Shown piece by piece: positions 1 through 11,164 of a DNA stretch of 64,000 bases (within the stretch, counting starts at the first letter, position 1; every line of letters begins with the position of its first letter). The DNA is from Narthecium ossifragum. Its lineage: Eukaryota; Streptophyta; Magnoliopsida; Dioscoreales; Nartheciaceae. The stretch covers positions 2,542,001 to 2,606,000 of the forward strand of contig OY986971.1 of NCBI GenBank assembly GCA_963920575.1, given 5' to 3'. The notes below the pieces were generated by a model. The model ran no database searches. It was given only the letters and a program-made list of their open reading frames with translations, and was not told where the DNA came from. The translations under genes and the position numbers were made by a program.

Positions 1-930
1 AATTATTTAAATGTTGCTTGCAATGGATGGTGACTGAACAACAATGAATAACCCAGGGACCAAATGACGTACTAAATGATTGTTTTGACTCTGAAATTAA
101 ATATACAAGCAGCCCATAATGCCTAATGGCTGCCACCTAACAATAATAAGGTATTCTTTTAAATTATACTTTTTAAGAAGATTGTTTGCTTCCTAATTGG
201 ATAAAGCCATAAAGGCTTGCATCTTTCCAGCAATTAATAAGCTGGCAAAACATTGAGTTTTCCAATTGCACTTCCAAGGTAGTTGAGCGAGCTAAGTATA
301 TGTGTGACAAAGTATTCTTGAGGTGCTATTCTGTATATAATTGAGATGGTTGGGAGAAGAAGTTTGCAGGATCTCACAGATCATATTGACACATTCAAAG
401 TTGTCATGGGAAACGTTTGGGGAACACAAAGAATCAGTCATAAACTAGTTGGTCATTTTCCATTAATTTCCTGGAATAAGAATAAAAAAAATCATGGCTG
501 ATCAATTAAAACTGAATTCTTAGAACAAGCAGCAAATTTGATTATAAGAAGAGCTAATATTCACCACCTCCATTTTATTATTTTTCTTGTTTTGGAATTA
601 ACTCGGCGCCTTTTAACCAGCACCAAAGAAAAAGAAATTTACATTAAACTTAGAGCAGTTCATACATCATAGAAGCAAATAATAAAACCATTCTCTCCAT
701 CCTATTAAAATCAGGGGAAAAAAAGAGACATCAAAACAACAAATATCAAATATTGATGGGAGCCAAAAAAAGAAAAAAAAAATCACAATAAAAAAACTCA
801 AATTTGAGAAATGCGTTTCCCAACAACACTACCTATAATAAGAGAGCCTTAACACACATGAGAGCCAGCCTAAACCCAAAAGAATCCCCTAACTAATCTT
901 TTCATTCACTCAACCACCAAAATAGATGAC
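1..930. other. AT-rich flank, no gene seen
   Basis: AT-rich sequence with poly-A runs around 718-800 and no open frame of useful length or recognisable domain. The last 100 bases or so may be the promoter and leader of the TBL exon that starts at 931. I could not single out a convincing TATA box. Confidence 0.5.
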
Positions 931-1593
931 ATGTATAACAAGGACATATCACATATGGTCATCTCTTCCAATATTGGAACACCAAAGCTTTCCAAACCTT
1001 CATACTTCTCCATGAAGCTCCATGGCAAGGAGCTCTTCTTTGGCCACAAAAGGATCATCCATGGCCTCCTCAAGCTCCTCTTCTTATCATCACTAGTCCT
1101 CCTCTCCATCACCATCCTCCCCTTCTTCAATCATCCTATGATCCAAACTCAATATTATGCAGCTCCTCTTTCTCATCCTATAATCATGCACAAAAAAAAC
1201 ACCACATCTTCTGATCATCATCAGAATCATCAATCAATTCCTACCAATTTGCACATAAATAGTCCTCCTCCTCCTCCTCCTGTCCGGCGAAGTACTCCGA
1301 AGGAACTTCCTAGTAAGTCTTGTGACATATCGAAAGGTGAATGGGTTCGGGATGTTGATGGGCCATACTACACGAACGAGACGTGCCGGACGATCCAGGA
1401 GCACCAGAATTGCATGAAGTTCGGCCGGCCGGACGGGGACTATTTGAAGTGGAGGTGGAGGCCGGACGGGTGCGAGCTGCTGCGGTTCGATCCGGCGGGG
1501 TTCTTGGAGCTGGTCCGGGGGAAATCCATGGCCTTCGTCGGCGATTCGCTCGCCAGGAACCACATGCAGTCCTTGATGTGCCTCTTGTCTAAG
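931..1593 (+). pseudogene. Orphan first exon of a TBL (PMR5/DUF231) O-acetyltransferase gene
   Basis: TBL proteins are Golgi membrane enzymes that O-acetylate cell-wall polysaccharides. This exon encodes 221 residues: a short N-terminal tail, a signal-anchor helix at about residues 46-66, a proline-containing linker (PPPPPP), then the Cys-rich PMR5N domain starting CDISKGEW and the GDS esterase motif (GDSLARN, G at about 204). It ends in frame at the GT donor 1594, exactly where the intact paralogue at 46595-48091 has its intron. No second exon follows: the DCxHW motif and the EYPKD start of exon 2 are absent from the next several kb. The reading frame is clean, so the loss looks fairly recent, or exon 2 was moved away. 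Homology to the paralogue begins at the internal Met at 1012. The 27 residues before it may be an extension. Without exon 2 the catalytic Asp-His pair is missing, so no active enzyme is expected. Confidence 0.8.
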
Positions 1594-3360
1594 GTACAAT
1601 ATATCCTTCGACTCCTTAATATTTTCTTTTTTGTGCTCCTCTAGCTTTGATCTGTCCAGCCATTCAAAAACTGATCATCACCACACGTATTCAGGATTAT
1701 CTATTTTAGAATTTGGTTTCCAGTCCTGGTGTTACGTCACAGCAGCGTGTTGGACCAGAAAAGAAAAGTATTAGAGAGACCATTAAGCCATAAAGGCATT
1801 AATTTTAGTTTTTTTTTCCAAAATATCCTTATTTTATAGCAAGAATTTCCTTATCGGTGATACGCATCGTTTCGATCACCAGCCGAGCCATGTGCCGGTC
1901 TTGTTTCATTTACAAGTTCAAAGGAGAGGGGAAAGGAGAGACAAGGAGAGGGGGAAAGAGGAGACAAGGAGAAGTGGGGGAGCAGCAGAGAATGAGAGAA
2001 GAAAGAGGGGAAGAGCAGAAGAGTGGAGGAGGAGAGTCATCGGTGAGACAAGAGGAGTTGTCGTTGCCGGCCGTTGTCTGTCGTGAGCTTACGAATAGGT
2101 TAGGTTAAATTAAGTTTTTTTTTATTAAAAAACTTGAAATAACGGGTTGAAATAACGAATCAATAATGGGTTTGAGTTAAAAACTGAACGGGTTTGAGTT
2201 AATCCTGTTAAAAGAAACCCTAATTATATTCTTCTCCCTCGACGCTGCCGTCGACTTCTTCTCCCCCAATCGGCCTCCCATCTTCTCCATGATGACAACG
2301 GTGATGACTCCGGTGATGATGACGACTCTGGAGATCCTCCTCTCATCTTCTGCTCCACTCTTCCCCTCTTCTCCTCCTCTCCGCCCACCTACTCCCCTCT
2401 TCTCGTCTTCTTTTGCATTTTTTTCCGGCACATATATATATACCGGCCGAAACCAGCATGAAGCGTGGAGTATCAGTAGAACTGTAATGTTCAGGCCAGC
2501 ACACGACGATTCACCCCCAAAGCGACACCGGAGGGGTTTTCATGCCAAGGAGCCACCGGCTCGGGGCTCGGTAAATATCGTCCGACACACGCCAGCTGGT
2601 AAGGCATTCCTTGCTTTATAGTTTATTGTGAAGAAACCCTGCATCATTGATGTTTGCATTTTGCCTCCTCACTTGTCAGTTTTCATTGCAAGAATAATGC
2701 TGGGTTAAATTTCCACCCACCCAAATAGAAAACATTTCCTCAATAATATTGAAAATAATTAAAGTACAACAATATCCTTATTACAATATTCATCCTGTTG
2801 AGTCTAAATTTGACTTGAAATAAAATAATAGCCCATTAAGAATAACACAAGAGTAATTTATTCATTGATTCTTGAGTTAGGTGGAGTAAGTAGAAAAGAT
2901 TAAAGGACATAAATGTTCCTATTAATTGTACTCTCACTCTAGTGAGTTAAAATAAACATAATAAAGGAATTTTGGGGGGCATTTTGCATAGGAAACCAAT
3001 GACAGAAGGAGGACAATATGCAAATACCAACAAGGCAGAAGGTTTTTAACATATAGCTATGAGGTACGGCGGTATTTGGGAATTTTTTTTTTTTTGGTGA
3101 AAACAATTTCAAAGAAGGAATTTACAGTGATATTTACAAAAATCATTAATTATTTGAGAGTCAAATCAACGAAGTGAACAGCCCAACCAACCTCTTTCTT
3201 TTGATCGATAACGTCCTTCTCCACGTGAAAGCAACATGCCAACTACTAATAATTAAGTCAAAAATAATTGATGAAATGTTTGTTCATGGTGTGTGGTGTA
3301 TGTGTCATTAAAGTATTACAAACTTAATTAAATATTAAATATATAATTTTTATTTAATTA
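1594..3360. other. Intergenic region after the orphan TBL exon
   Basis: No second TBL exon was found. A purine-rich tract (about 1920-2045) and a pyrimidine-rich tract (about 2230-2420) account for the longer open frames. A small coding-like stretch at about 2488-2600 (starting MFRPAHDDSPP, ending just before a GT-AAG donor-like site) has no recognisable domain. The rest is AT-rich. Confidence 0.4.
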
Positions 3361-3369
3361 CTACATTAT

Positions 3370-4740
3370 TGGGTAAAATAGCGGTGAAGTCCGGAATCGA
3401 TTCATAAGGAAAACGATGATAGAGATGATATCAAATCTCAAAACCCCAAATCTAAGCAAAAAGAATTAAAGATGGATTTCAATTATCTAAACTAACTAAG
3501 AAAAGAATAAAAGATTGATCGATTCGAATCAATTAAATAGTTACTTAGGAATTACTCAATTCGCCTTAGTTTTGTTATTAGTCTTCTTTAATTATCATCT
3601 TGTTTGCTTATATCAACATTATGGATCATATGGTTACGAGCTCACATTAATCCCTAAAAAAAGTTAATGTTTCCAACGGCATAACCTATCTTTACTTGGC
3701 ATAGATTGTTTTCAGTCCTACGATTACCTTAAGTTATAATACTCCTAATGACTTTTGAACAACCTATCTTCGCTTAGCATAGCTTATCTCAAATGCAAAC
3801 AAAAAACTTCATGAAAATCATCTCATAAATCTATATAAACGATCACAAAAAGCTTGCACGACTGAAATTACTTTAAGGTAACTCTGCTCTTTTAAATCTC
3901 TAATCAATAAACCATATTTATGAGATCATTCATCGAGAAGTTCAAAAAATTCAAACAAAAGAAAGACCAAAACCACACTAGGATTTCATGAGATCCCTAA
4001 CTATAAGAAGTTAGCTACTCATCTTGTGGATGAAGGCTATCGAATCGGAGAAGAAAGCCATTGTCGTTATCGAGAAGTTCAAAAAATTCAAACAAAAGAA
4101 AGACCAAAACCACACTAGGGTTTCATGAGATCCCTAACTACAAGAAGTTAGCCACTCATCTTGTGGATGAAGGCCATCGAATCGGAGAAGAAAGCCATCG
4201 CCGTTCGCACCCTCCTCGTCTTCTCTTCTCTTCTCCAAAGATAGTCAAATATATGAGAAACTCGGTCTGTAATAGCCCTATTTATTGTTGTAACCCTGAA
4301 ATAGGGTTTATGAGTCATAACTGGACTTAAACTCTGATTTTTCTGATTTCTGTACTTGCCATGTCAGCAGAGATCGATCGGACTCAAAACTGATCGATCA
4401 GTCCAATCAGCTTGGTTGGGTCGGTTTATACCACTTCAGTAATTAATTTTACTATTTTTAATTTCAGCTTCCATAAATTCGACTCTGCTTCAAAACTGAC
4501 GCCAACTTATAGAGAATTGTACTAAGTTTTCAACATAAAAGTTGTAACTCTTCAAATCTTCTTTCATCTCTCAGAATTATGGTGATTTATTTCCAAAGGG
4601 TCGACGAAACAGCTTTTTTTTTTTAGAATTTAGTGATTTTTGATCGAATTTCTTATATTTATTGTCAAATCCTACTTAGACCTGAAATCAAACAATAAAT
4701 ATGAAATACAACTACTTTTGGGCTAATAAAGGTAATTTAA
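3370..4740 (-). mobile_element. Degraded LTR-like remnant, minus orientation
   Basis: The block has the same layout as the solo LTR at 48570-50199 read on the minus strand. It opens with a leader-like segment (GGTGAAGTCCGGAATCGATT), continues with AT-rich sequence, a segment with AAACCCTA-type words and GATCGATC motifs, and ends in a stretch resembling the start of that LTR family. No coding region is attached. Boundaries are approximate and no target-site duplication could be fixed, so the call rests on structural resemblance only. Confidence 0.4.
3934..4206. repeat. 137-bp tandem duplication, two copies
   Basis: The segment starting CGAGAAGTTCAAAAAATTC at 3934 recurs at 4071, a period of 137 bases. 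The copies differ at only a few positions (for example AGGATTTC versus AGGGTTTC), so the duplication is recent compared with the surrounding LTR remnant. Confidence 0.85.
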
Positions 4741-4961
4741 GAAATTTAATTATACATAATATGTGATTGGGGCAATTATCTTTTAGTACCCTCTAATTTC
4801 AAGTTTTTACAATCTGCTACCCTCTAGTTAGGAAATGTCATTGTAGTACCCTCTAATTACAATGTAGATCGATTTAGTACCATATCGTCAGACGCCGTTA
4901 GTCGTCGTTCACAGAAAACCCCTCATGCGTACGATGTTTACACGTGGCGGCATCTGATGAG

Positions 4962-5022
<61 letters not shown>
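4962..5022. repeat. (GA)n microsatellite
   Basis: About 60 bases of nearly pure GA dinucleotide, with one AAAG interruption. Arg/Glu-rich open frames across it are artefacts of the repeat. Confidence 0.95.
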
Positions 5023-5024
<2 letters not shown>

Positions 5025-5069
5025 GGCCGATGCTACTCCTTCCACCGCCGCCTCTCCTTCCCTCTCAAG

Positions 5070-5396
5070 TCCTCCTCCTTCCGCCGCCTCTCCTCACCGC
5101 CTCCCGAATCTCCTCTGCCAGCCTCCCATTCAGTTTCGGTCCGGCGCGGCCGAGCGAGGAAATCAAGGAAGCCCGATCATTGGCCTCGCAAAAGCCGCCC
5201 TTCCCCTCTCTAGCGATCTCCGACTCCATGGTGTCGAAGAGTGTCCCGAAAGTTCGCCGGACTCCGGGATGACGGCCTAGCGACGCGAGGATAGGAGGTA
5301 AAAGAGGAGCTTTTTGAGAGGGGCGTGGTTGGGCTCGGTGGTGTCGAGGTAGGACAGGATGCGGTAGCCGCCGGTGAGCTCGGTGGAGGGGGGATG
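5070..5396 (-). pseudogene. CYP74 (allene oxide synthase-like) gene fragment, frameshifted
   Basis: On the minus strand, from about 5396 downward, the translation contains STELTGGYRILSYLDTTEP, then APLKKLLFYLLSSRR, and in a second frame RRTFGTLFDTMESEIA followed by an ANDRA segment. In this order these match the N-terminal half of CYP74A, the P450 that dehydrates fatty-acid hydroperoxides in jasmonate synthesis. The match is split over at least two frames and has an in-frame stop just after SSRR. It lacks the start, the I-helix region and the heme-binding cysteine loop. Upstream sequence on the same strand is simple Ala/Ser/Pro-rich translation with no P450 similarity. GC-rich content beside a GA tract, abrupt ends and no flanking exons suggest a captured fragment. 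Assignment is from memory of the family, without alignment. Confidence 0.7.
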
Positions 5397-5851
5397 TGAT
5401 GAGGAGCGCCGTCGGCAGTGGAGCCATCGTTGCCATCGCTAGTGGAGCCTTCGTCGCCGCCGCAGCAAGATACCCCAGAGATCTCATCGTCGGAGCGAGG
5501 CTGATCCGACACCATCCATGGGCCGTCGCCGTCGCCTTCCTAGGCGCTAGGAGGGGGTGCTGCCGTCGTCGCCGGCGCACCTCGCCGTCGCATTCTCTCT
5601 CGATGACATCGTGAGATCGAGGCGAGGTCGACTTTGGAGAGCGCGTCTCCACCATCAACGGTGCGACCTCCGGTAAAGCCCGCCGCCAATCCAGCCCGTC
5701 ATCTCCTTAGGCGCGGCCACCAGCGCCGATGCTGACCTCGGGTGCGGCCGCAGTCACGCGTGTAGCCTTTGGGAGCGGCTGCCTGCAGCGACGCACTGCC
5801 CTTGGGCGCTACTGTCGCCATCGCCGGCGCGTGCTGCCACCTCTCTCTCTC

Positions 5852-6051
5852 NNNNNNNNNNNNNNNNNNNNNNNNNNNNNNNNNNNNNNNNNNNNNNNNN
5901 NNNNNNNNNNNNNNNNNNNNNNNNNNNNNNNNNNNNNNNNNNNNNNNNNNNNNNNNNNNNNNNNNNNNNNNNNNNNNNNNNNNNNNNNNNNNNNNNNNNN
6001 NNNNNNNNNNNNNNNNNNNNNNNNNNNNNNNNNNNNNNNNNNNNNNNNNNN
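5852..6051. other. Assembly gap (200 N)
   Basis: Exactly 200 consecutive N, a conventional scaffold gap size, so the true distance is unknown. Both sides are GC-rich. Features on either side (CYP74 fragment and LINE 3' end) should not be assumed adjacent. Confidence 1.
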
Positions 6052-6059
6052 GATAGAGG

Positions 6060-8490
6060 AGCCAGAGAAGAGGACGACAGCTAGGCCAGCAAGACCAGAT
6101 CGGATAGCAGCATCCGACCACAAAACATGGGATGAGGATGGAGGAGGAATACCACGAGGAATAAGACGGGGCCGGGAGGATTAAAACTCCCTGGCCTGAC
6201 GGAGGATCATCCGGAGAAGTTGTGTCGGACGATTCTTCAAATTGTTGATAACCATGATGTTTCTTTCCTTCCACAACCACCACGGAGTGTAGGCGACCAA
6301 TGTCTTGCGATCATCAAGATGCGATCGAGAAGATTTTGAGAGAAGATTCCAACAAGCTTGAACGGATAAATGTTGATGTCATCAAGAACATATATGATTC
6401 CAAATTACCTAGAAAAAACCACAACCAAAAAAGATATGCGAAGAGTCCTCCCTCTCCACATGACATCTCATACAGATAGGATCAGTGATACATCCCCATC
6501 GTTAGAGAGCCTCGGCAAAGATCAGTTTGCAATGAAAAAATTTCCAAAGAAAAAAGTTGATCCTCGAACCGGCGGGATTTTTCCACAAATTCTGCCAGCC
6601 AGCATATATCTCTTAACGAAGCCATTCTGGATTCTTCTTACTTGATAACCATCGGTACAGGGCCGCGGTAGAGATAACACCAGAGCTGTCAAATTTCCAC
6701 ACTGAGCGGTCTGAGATCTCCCTTTGCGACTGGAAACACAAGATCTTAGAATAAAGATCCGGGTGAAACAAGGAGGAGAACAAACCAGTGTTCCAACCTC
6801 ATGAGTCCAGCATAAGATCTCCAACAACCCAGACAGCAGAAATAAGAAAAGAGAAAAAGGAAGGGGCGGATAAGAGCGGCTCATCAAAAACACATGATTC
6901 CAAGAGCACATTGATTTTGTTGTTCGGTCTTGGAACCCAACGAATGCCGGCCCGCAATTCCCTAGCCGTCGAGTAGATGCGGCGCCAATGGCTAGATGAT
7001 CTGGAATGGACGCTTCCAAAAGGGAGATTTCCGATCCATTTATATTTGGCTCTGGTGACTCTATTCCATATCAAGTTTGGCTGCTTAAAGAGATCTGCAA
7101 CTCTCTTCAACTTTAGAGCAGTCTGCCATGTAGAAAAACACCGAATACCCAAGCCACCGGCCTCCCGAGGACTGTAGACAGTGCTCAAAGCTACTCGCCC
7201 TCCTTTTTTACCATCCCAAAGAAAGTTCATTGCAAAGAACTCGAACTTCTTGATGACGGCAGCAGGAATGTGGGTTGCCAAGATGCTTGAAGAACTGATT
7301 TAATGAGAGTGACGCGGCCCACACCGAACAATTTGAGAGCACTCTATTGTTACAGTCTGCTGATGAAGGATTCAATAAGATCGTTGAAGGCATATGCTTT
7401 GAGTCTTCCTCCGTCTACCGGTACTCCAAGGTATTTGAATGATCCATGATCTTCAACGATCCTTAGAGCTTGACAAATGTCCAACTGCCTGGCCTCATCA
7501 ACGCAGTGAGAGAACCTAACCTTCGATTTGGCATGATTGATATCCAAGCTAGACATAGCTCTGAAATCGACAAAGATAGATATGATCTTATGTGCTTCAA
7601 CTACTGTTGCTTTGGTGACAAGAAGGCAATCGTCGGCGTATAACATGTGAGAAAAAGAAGACCAGTCCCGAAAGAAATTGACACCCTTGAGGCCAACATC
7701 TTCTCTTTTGAGCATTAGGGAGAGAACCTCCTGAACAAGGATGAAAAGGAAAGAGGAGATGAGGTCTCCTTGTTGCAAACCTCGGGATGCAGGGAAATAC
7801 CCAGAAACATTGCCGTTGACGATGAGGGCGAGAGAGGTGGAGGATAAGCATTGAGATATCCACATTCGTCATCTTTGAGGAAAATCCATAACCGTCAGAA
7901 CACAATCCAAAAATCTCCAACTGACACTATCGTAAGTCGATCAAATGTTGATCTTGACTGCCATCAGGGGACGGGTCCTTGGTGCTCGATGTAGAGAATG
8001 AAGCAGCTTTTGTGCAACGGAGATGTTATCAAAGATGCTCCGATTAGGGGCAAAAGCTGACTGTTCTGGCTCAATAAGGTTGTCGATGACAGCTCAAAGG
8101 CGGTTCGCAAGAATGGATGAGATGATTTTGAACTTCACATTTATAAGACTGATAGGACGGAAGTCACGGATTCTTTGTGGGTTGTCGACTTTCGGAATGA
8201 GAGTCACAAAAGTTTCGTTCAAATGTGATGGAATGCGCCCGGACTGAAAGAATTCCTGAATTAGGCCGACCAAGTCACCTTTGATGACATTCCAAAATTG
8301 TATTTCATGAATGACTCCGGTGGTCCTGGCTTGTCCATATTTGCTTCCCATTGATTTCATTCTTGCTGGAAGAGAACTAGCTTCATCACTTGGGTTTGGT
8401 TGGCTTGTATCTGAGCCAGTTTGGCCGTATCACATAGGCGATCTTATCCCGTGTGAATGTAAGCCATCATCCATCCAAGCAGTTGTCAAT
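6060..8490 (-). mobile_element. 5'-truncated, decayed non-LTR retrotransposon (plant L1-type LINE), ORF2 part
   Basis: Reading on the minus strand from about 8360 to 6180, several frames encode pieces of a LINE ORF2 reverse transcriptase in the expected order. These are a fingers region (LIPKVDNPQRIRDFRPISL, 8094-8360), a palm region (ASRGLQQGDLISSFLF, then the catalytic YADD box, 7350-7865), a thumb region (GSFKYLGVPVDGGRLKAY), and the C-terminal segment (FLWDGKKGGR, then TPWWLWKERN near 6290) typical of the zf-RVT end of plant LINEs. The frame ends REF-stop near 6180. Frameshifts separate the blocks. The endonuclease and ORF1 are missing beyond about 8480, the usual result of 5' truncation. 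The 3' end probably runs into the N gap. Confidence 0.9.
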
Positions 8491-8799
8491 TTTTTTTTTT
8501 TTTTTTTTGACAAAGTGAGTCCTAAGACGACGAGAACATCTAAGCAATCAGCTTAGATGGGCTAGTCTAAGACCGGGGAAAGACAGTTGTGATGTTATCC
8601 GTGATCTTCATCACTTGAAAATCACCATGGGCTTCCTCACTGGTGTACTTCATAAGACTTTTTTTTTCAACTAGATTGGTATAGATTGGTAGTTTTAATT
8701 GAAAATTTGACCCTAAGACCGGTCTCATAGAACACTCGGTTCTGCCACTCAAGTGGTAAATTACATGATTATCAAGTTGGTGTCAGATAAACATGCATT

Positions 8800-8887
8800 C
8801 ATAGCTAACTACAATGAGTTGCTACTAATTCGATTGCATATAGAAAAAATACATCCATAGCTAACTACAATGAGTTGCTACTAATTC
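8800..8887. repeat. 32-bp direct repeat, period 56
   Basis: CATAGCTAACTACAATGAGT plus the following 12 bases occurs at 8800-8831 and again at 8856-8887 with no mismatch seen. It is a local duplication in AT-rich DNA. Confidence 0.85.
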
Positions 8888-8899
8888 CCAATATTACTA

Positions 8900-9279
8900 T
8901 CAATAGAGATAAATCAATCTTGTAAGGAGCAATAACGGTTACAACCGTTTCCCTTCTATTAGTTTGTTTATATGTATATTTTTCTAAGTTAACTTTGTAT
9001 ATTTTTATCATATTCCCTAGGTTAGTTTTAAATATACATCCTTATATAAGGTTGATATTATCAACCTTATAAGAGTAAAAACGGTTATGCATAACCGCCC
9101 CCTTATAGTGTTGATTTAATTCATACAGTTATATATATTCTATAGTTATAGTATACTAATATAATATAATCAATCTTATCTAATATCCATACTAATACAT
9201 TAATCAAATTCGATTTTTATAACCGAATCACTCATTAACCTCATGGTTACCCTGTCAGGTGGCAGGAGGCCCACCTAGT
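8900..9279 (+). mobile_element. Non-autonomous element related to the hairpin-ended family at 48-50 kb (one end clear)
   Basis: The right end, GGTTACCCTGTCAGGTGGCAGG followed by AGGCCCACCTAGT (to 9279), has the same subterminal hairpin plus CTAGT terminus as the elements at 48178-48548 and 50433 onward. Internal words such as AACGGTTACAACCGTTT (near 8934) recur in the 50.6-kb copy. The left end is not identifiable. A subterminal hairpin followed by CTAG-T resembles a Helitron 3' end, but the related copy at 48178 has inverted ends, so the class is uncertain. Confidence 0.45.
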
Positions 9280-9539
9280 ATAATATATTTGCTAATACCA
9301 ACAGCTCATATTTTATAGTTATAACAAAACATTAATAAATCACAATAAACACAATTTTTAGCTTTACTGTTTTTTTTCCAGTTTATAATTGCTTATTCTC
9401 CAAGCAAACGGGACACAACGGTCATCCAGAGAGCGGACATTGTTACCGGTAATCCATCCACGTGGCATGTTCAAAGTCGGCTAACCTCCTCCGCGATGGC
9501 GCGCAGCGGTTTAAAATTTTAAATACGGCTGATACGTCA

Positions 9540-10330
9540 CCAGTTTAGTTCATCTCTCTCTCTTCTCTCTCCCCGTCGTGCGATTGATCCCCAAGTTGAT
9601 AAACACCGCGCGCTAGGGTTAGGATTTCATCCCGATTTCTGATTGTTTCTCCTATCTAAGTATCTTTCATCTGGCGATTTGGATTGAGAGTGTCTTGGGC
9701 ATTGAGAGTTCTTTTCTTCGTTTGGTTTCTTTGGTGCAGGAATCATCAAGGCATGGGTTTCCCGGCGAGGTATTCGAAGGCGGGGGGGCCTTGGCGCGAC
9801 GAAGAGGTGAGTTAGGGTTTGGATTTTGGGCGTTTTGCCTTTTTTGAATCTTTATTAGTTCTGGATACGCGATTATGGATGTTATAGTTCCTTCTTGACA
9901 TACCTTTCTTTCCCCCTCTCTTGCACGCGTTCTTGATCCATTTTGTGTGGTTCTTCGTTATTGTTAGATTTTTTGAGTGCTTTTCATCGAATAAGGTTAT
10001 GTTCACTATGGTTCTTGGATTCAGTCATACCTCTCGGGTTTCAGAGCACAAGATTTGATTTACTAGGAGACTATATCGTTTTCTTTAATTGACGGTGATC
10101 CTCCCTTTCTCTTGGTTGGGAATGTCGTGCCAGATGTTGTCAGGAGGTTTTAGCTTTTAGGATGAAGTGGGGAGTTTGGTCTTGAATTTTTTCCCCCGTG
10201 TCTTTTCACCCTTCATATCCTGTGATACGTTGGGATACGTGGTTTGAATTAGTGCTCAGAGTTTGGCATTGTTACCTCATATTTGTTTCTTTTTGGTTTC
10301 TTTTTAGAGTGATGGTGATCATGCTGCAGG
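9540..10330 (+). promoter_or_regulatory. 5' leader and leader intron of the stress-associated-protein gene
   Basis: A CT-rich leader (TCATCTCTCTCTCTTCTCTC near 9550) is followed by 5'UTR-like sequence. A donor GAAGAG|GTGAGT at 9807 and an acceptor CTGCAG|G at 10329/10330 define an intron of about 520 bases ending 14 bases before the ATG. A leader intron just before the ATG is common in plant A20/AN1 genes. Its presence shows that this copy arose by DNA-level duplication, not retroposition. A second possible acceptor (TTGGTGCAG at 9731-9739) precedes an ATG at 9753. If spliced 9806|10330, that ATG opens a 38-codon frame overlapping the SAP start. Confidence 0.55.
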
Positions 10331-10343
10331 ATACTTATGAAAA

Positions 10344-10633
10344 ATGGAGCATGAAGAAACCGAATGCCAAGCCCCTGAACAGAGCCTACTGATACTTCAG
10401 TCTCGAGCAAGGGCCGTGAAGCGAAACGGAAGCAGGGTCCTAACAGATGCAATGCTTGCAAGAAACGGGTGGGGTTGACGACAGGCTACAGTTGTTGTTG
10501 TGGGAACGTATTGTGCTCAACACATCATTGCTCTGACAAGCATGACTGCCCATTTGATTACCGGACTGCAGCCAGGGATGCTATAGCCAGATCTAACCCT
10601 GTTGTCAAGGTCGACAAGCTTGACAAGTTCTAG
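10344..10633 (+). pseudogene. A20/AN1 stress-associated protein (SAP) gene with the A20 finger deleted
   Basis: The frame opening at 10344 ([14 protein letters not shown]) matches the start of plant SAPs, which are A20/AN1 zinc-finger proteins acting in ubiquitin-linked stress responses. In an intact gene this is followed by the A20 finger. Here the A20 finger is absent, and that frame continues into unrelated sequence and stops at 10478. In the +2 frame, from 10379 to the TAG at 10633, there is a complete AN1 finger: [12 protein letters not shown], then SCCCGNVLC, then HHCSDKHDC, with all Cys/His ligands. The SAP C-terminus follows ([12 protein letters not shown], ending KVDKLDKF). A TGA sits directly before the AN1 frame, so the two halves are out of register. 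A deletion of the A20 finger plus linker, not a multiple of three, explains both facts. An AN1-only product would need an internal start, and none is evident. The leader intron is retained. Confidence 0.8.
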
Positions 10634-11164
10634 GTATGTTGATAACCTGGTAGTCAGCTTTCTATATGTGCCCTGCTTTTTATACATGCCCTTCTTTCGA
10701 TGTATGCTTCTTTTCATCTTAGGGATCTTATATTGCTTTGAGTTTCTAGAGGCAGGATATATGGGGTATCTTTGCAGAATTAAGTGCTCTATCTTGTATG
10801 GAAAAGAACTTGTTCTCTATGATATATGGGTCTTTAGTTGTGCATGTCAGGTTTCCATTGTCTTTGCTACATTTTGACTAGCTTTGTGATTACCCACTGC
10901 TGTTCCTATTTCACACCTTCATCATAGATGCTTTACAGTGACAAGTGAATGAAATCTTGATAGATGCCACGTTCCTCTCCTCATTTCCGTTGCTGGATTT
11001 ACCTCCTTGCTTAAGAGAATGATGGTTTTGAGGTATGAAAGCTATTGATTGTTGTGTGTTCTTATGTTTTCCCTCTTCTACGTGTGGTTCCTTCTGCTTG
11101 TATACCCTGGAACTGGATGATGAATTTTCTTCTTTAATTTTCTTTGTACGAGATTCTGATAGAG
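10634..11164. other. 3' flank of the SAP remnant
   Basis: T-rich sequence consistent with a 3'UTR and flank. No gene or repeat unit could be recognised here before the tandem array begins near 11165. Confidence 0.4.

Noticed and set aside
4944..5280. Arg/Glu-repeat open frames over the GA tract
   Set aside because: They are translations of a dinucleotide microsatellite running into GC-rich sequence, with no domain.
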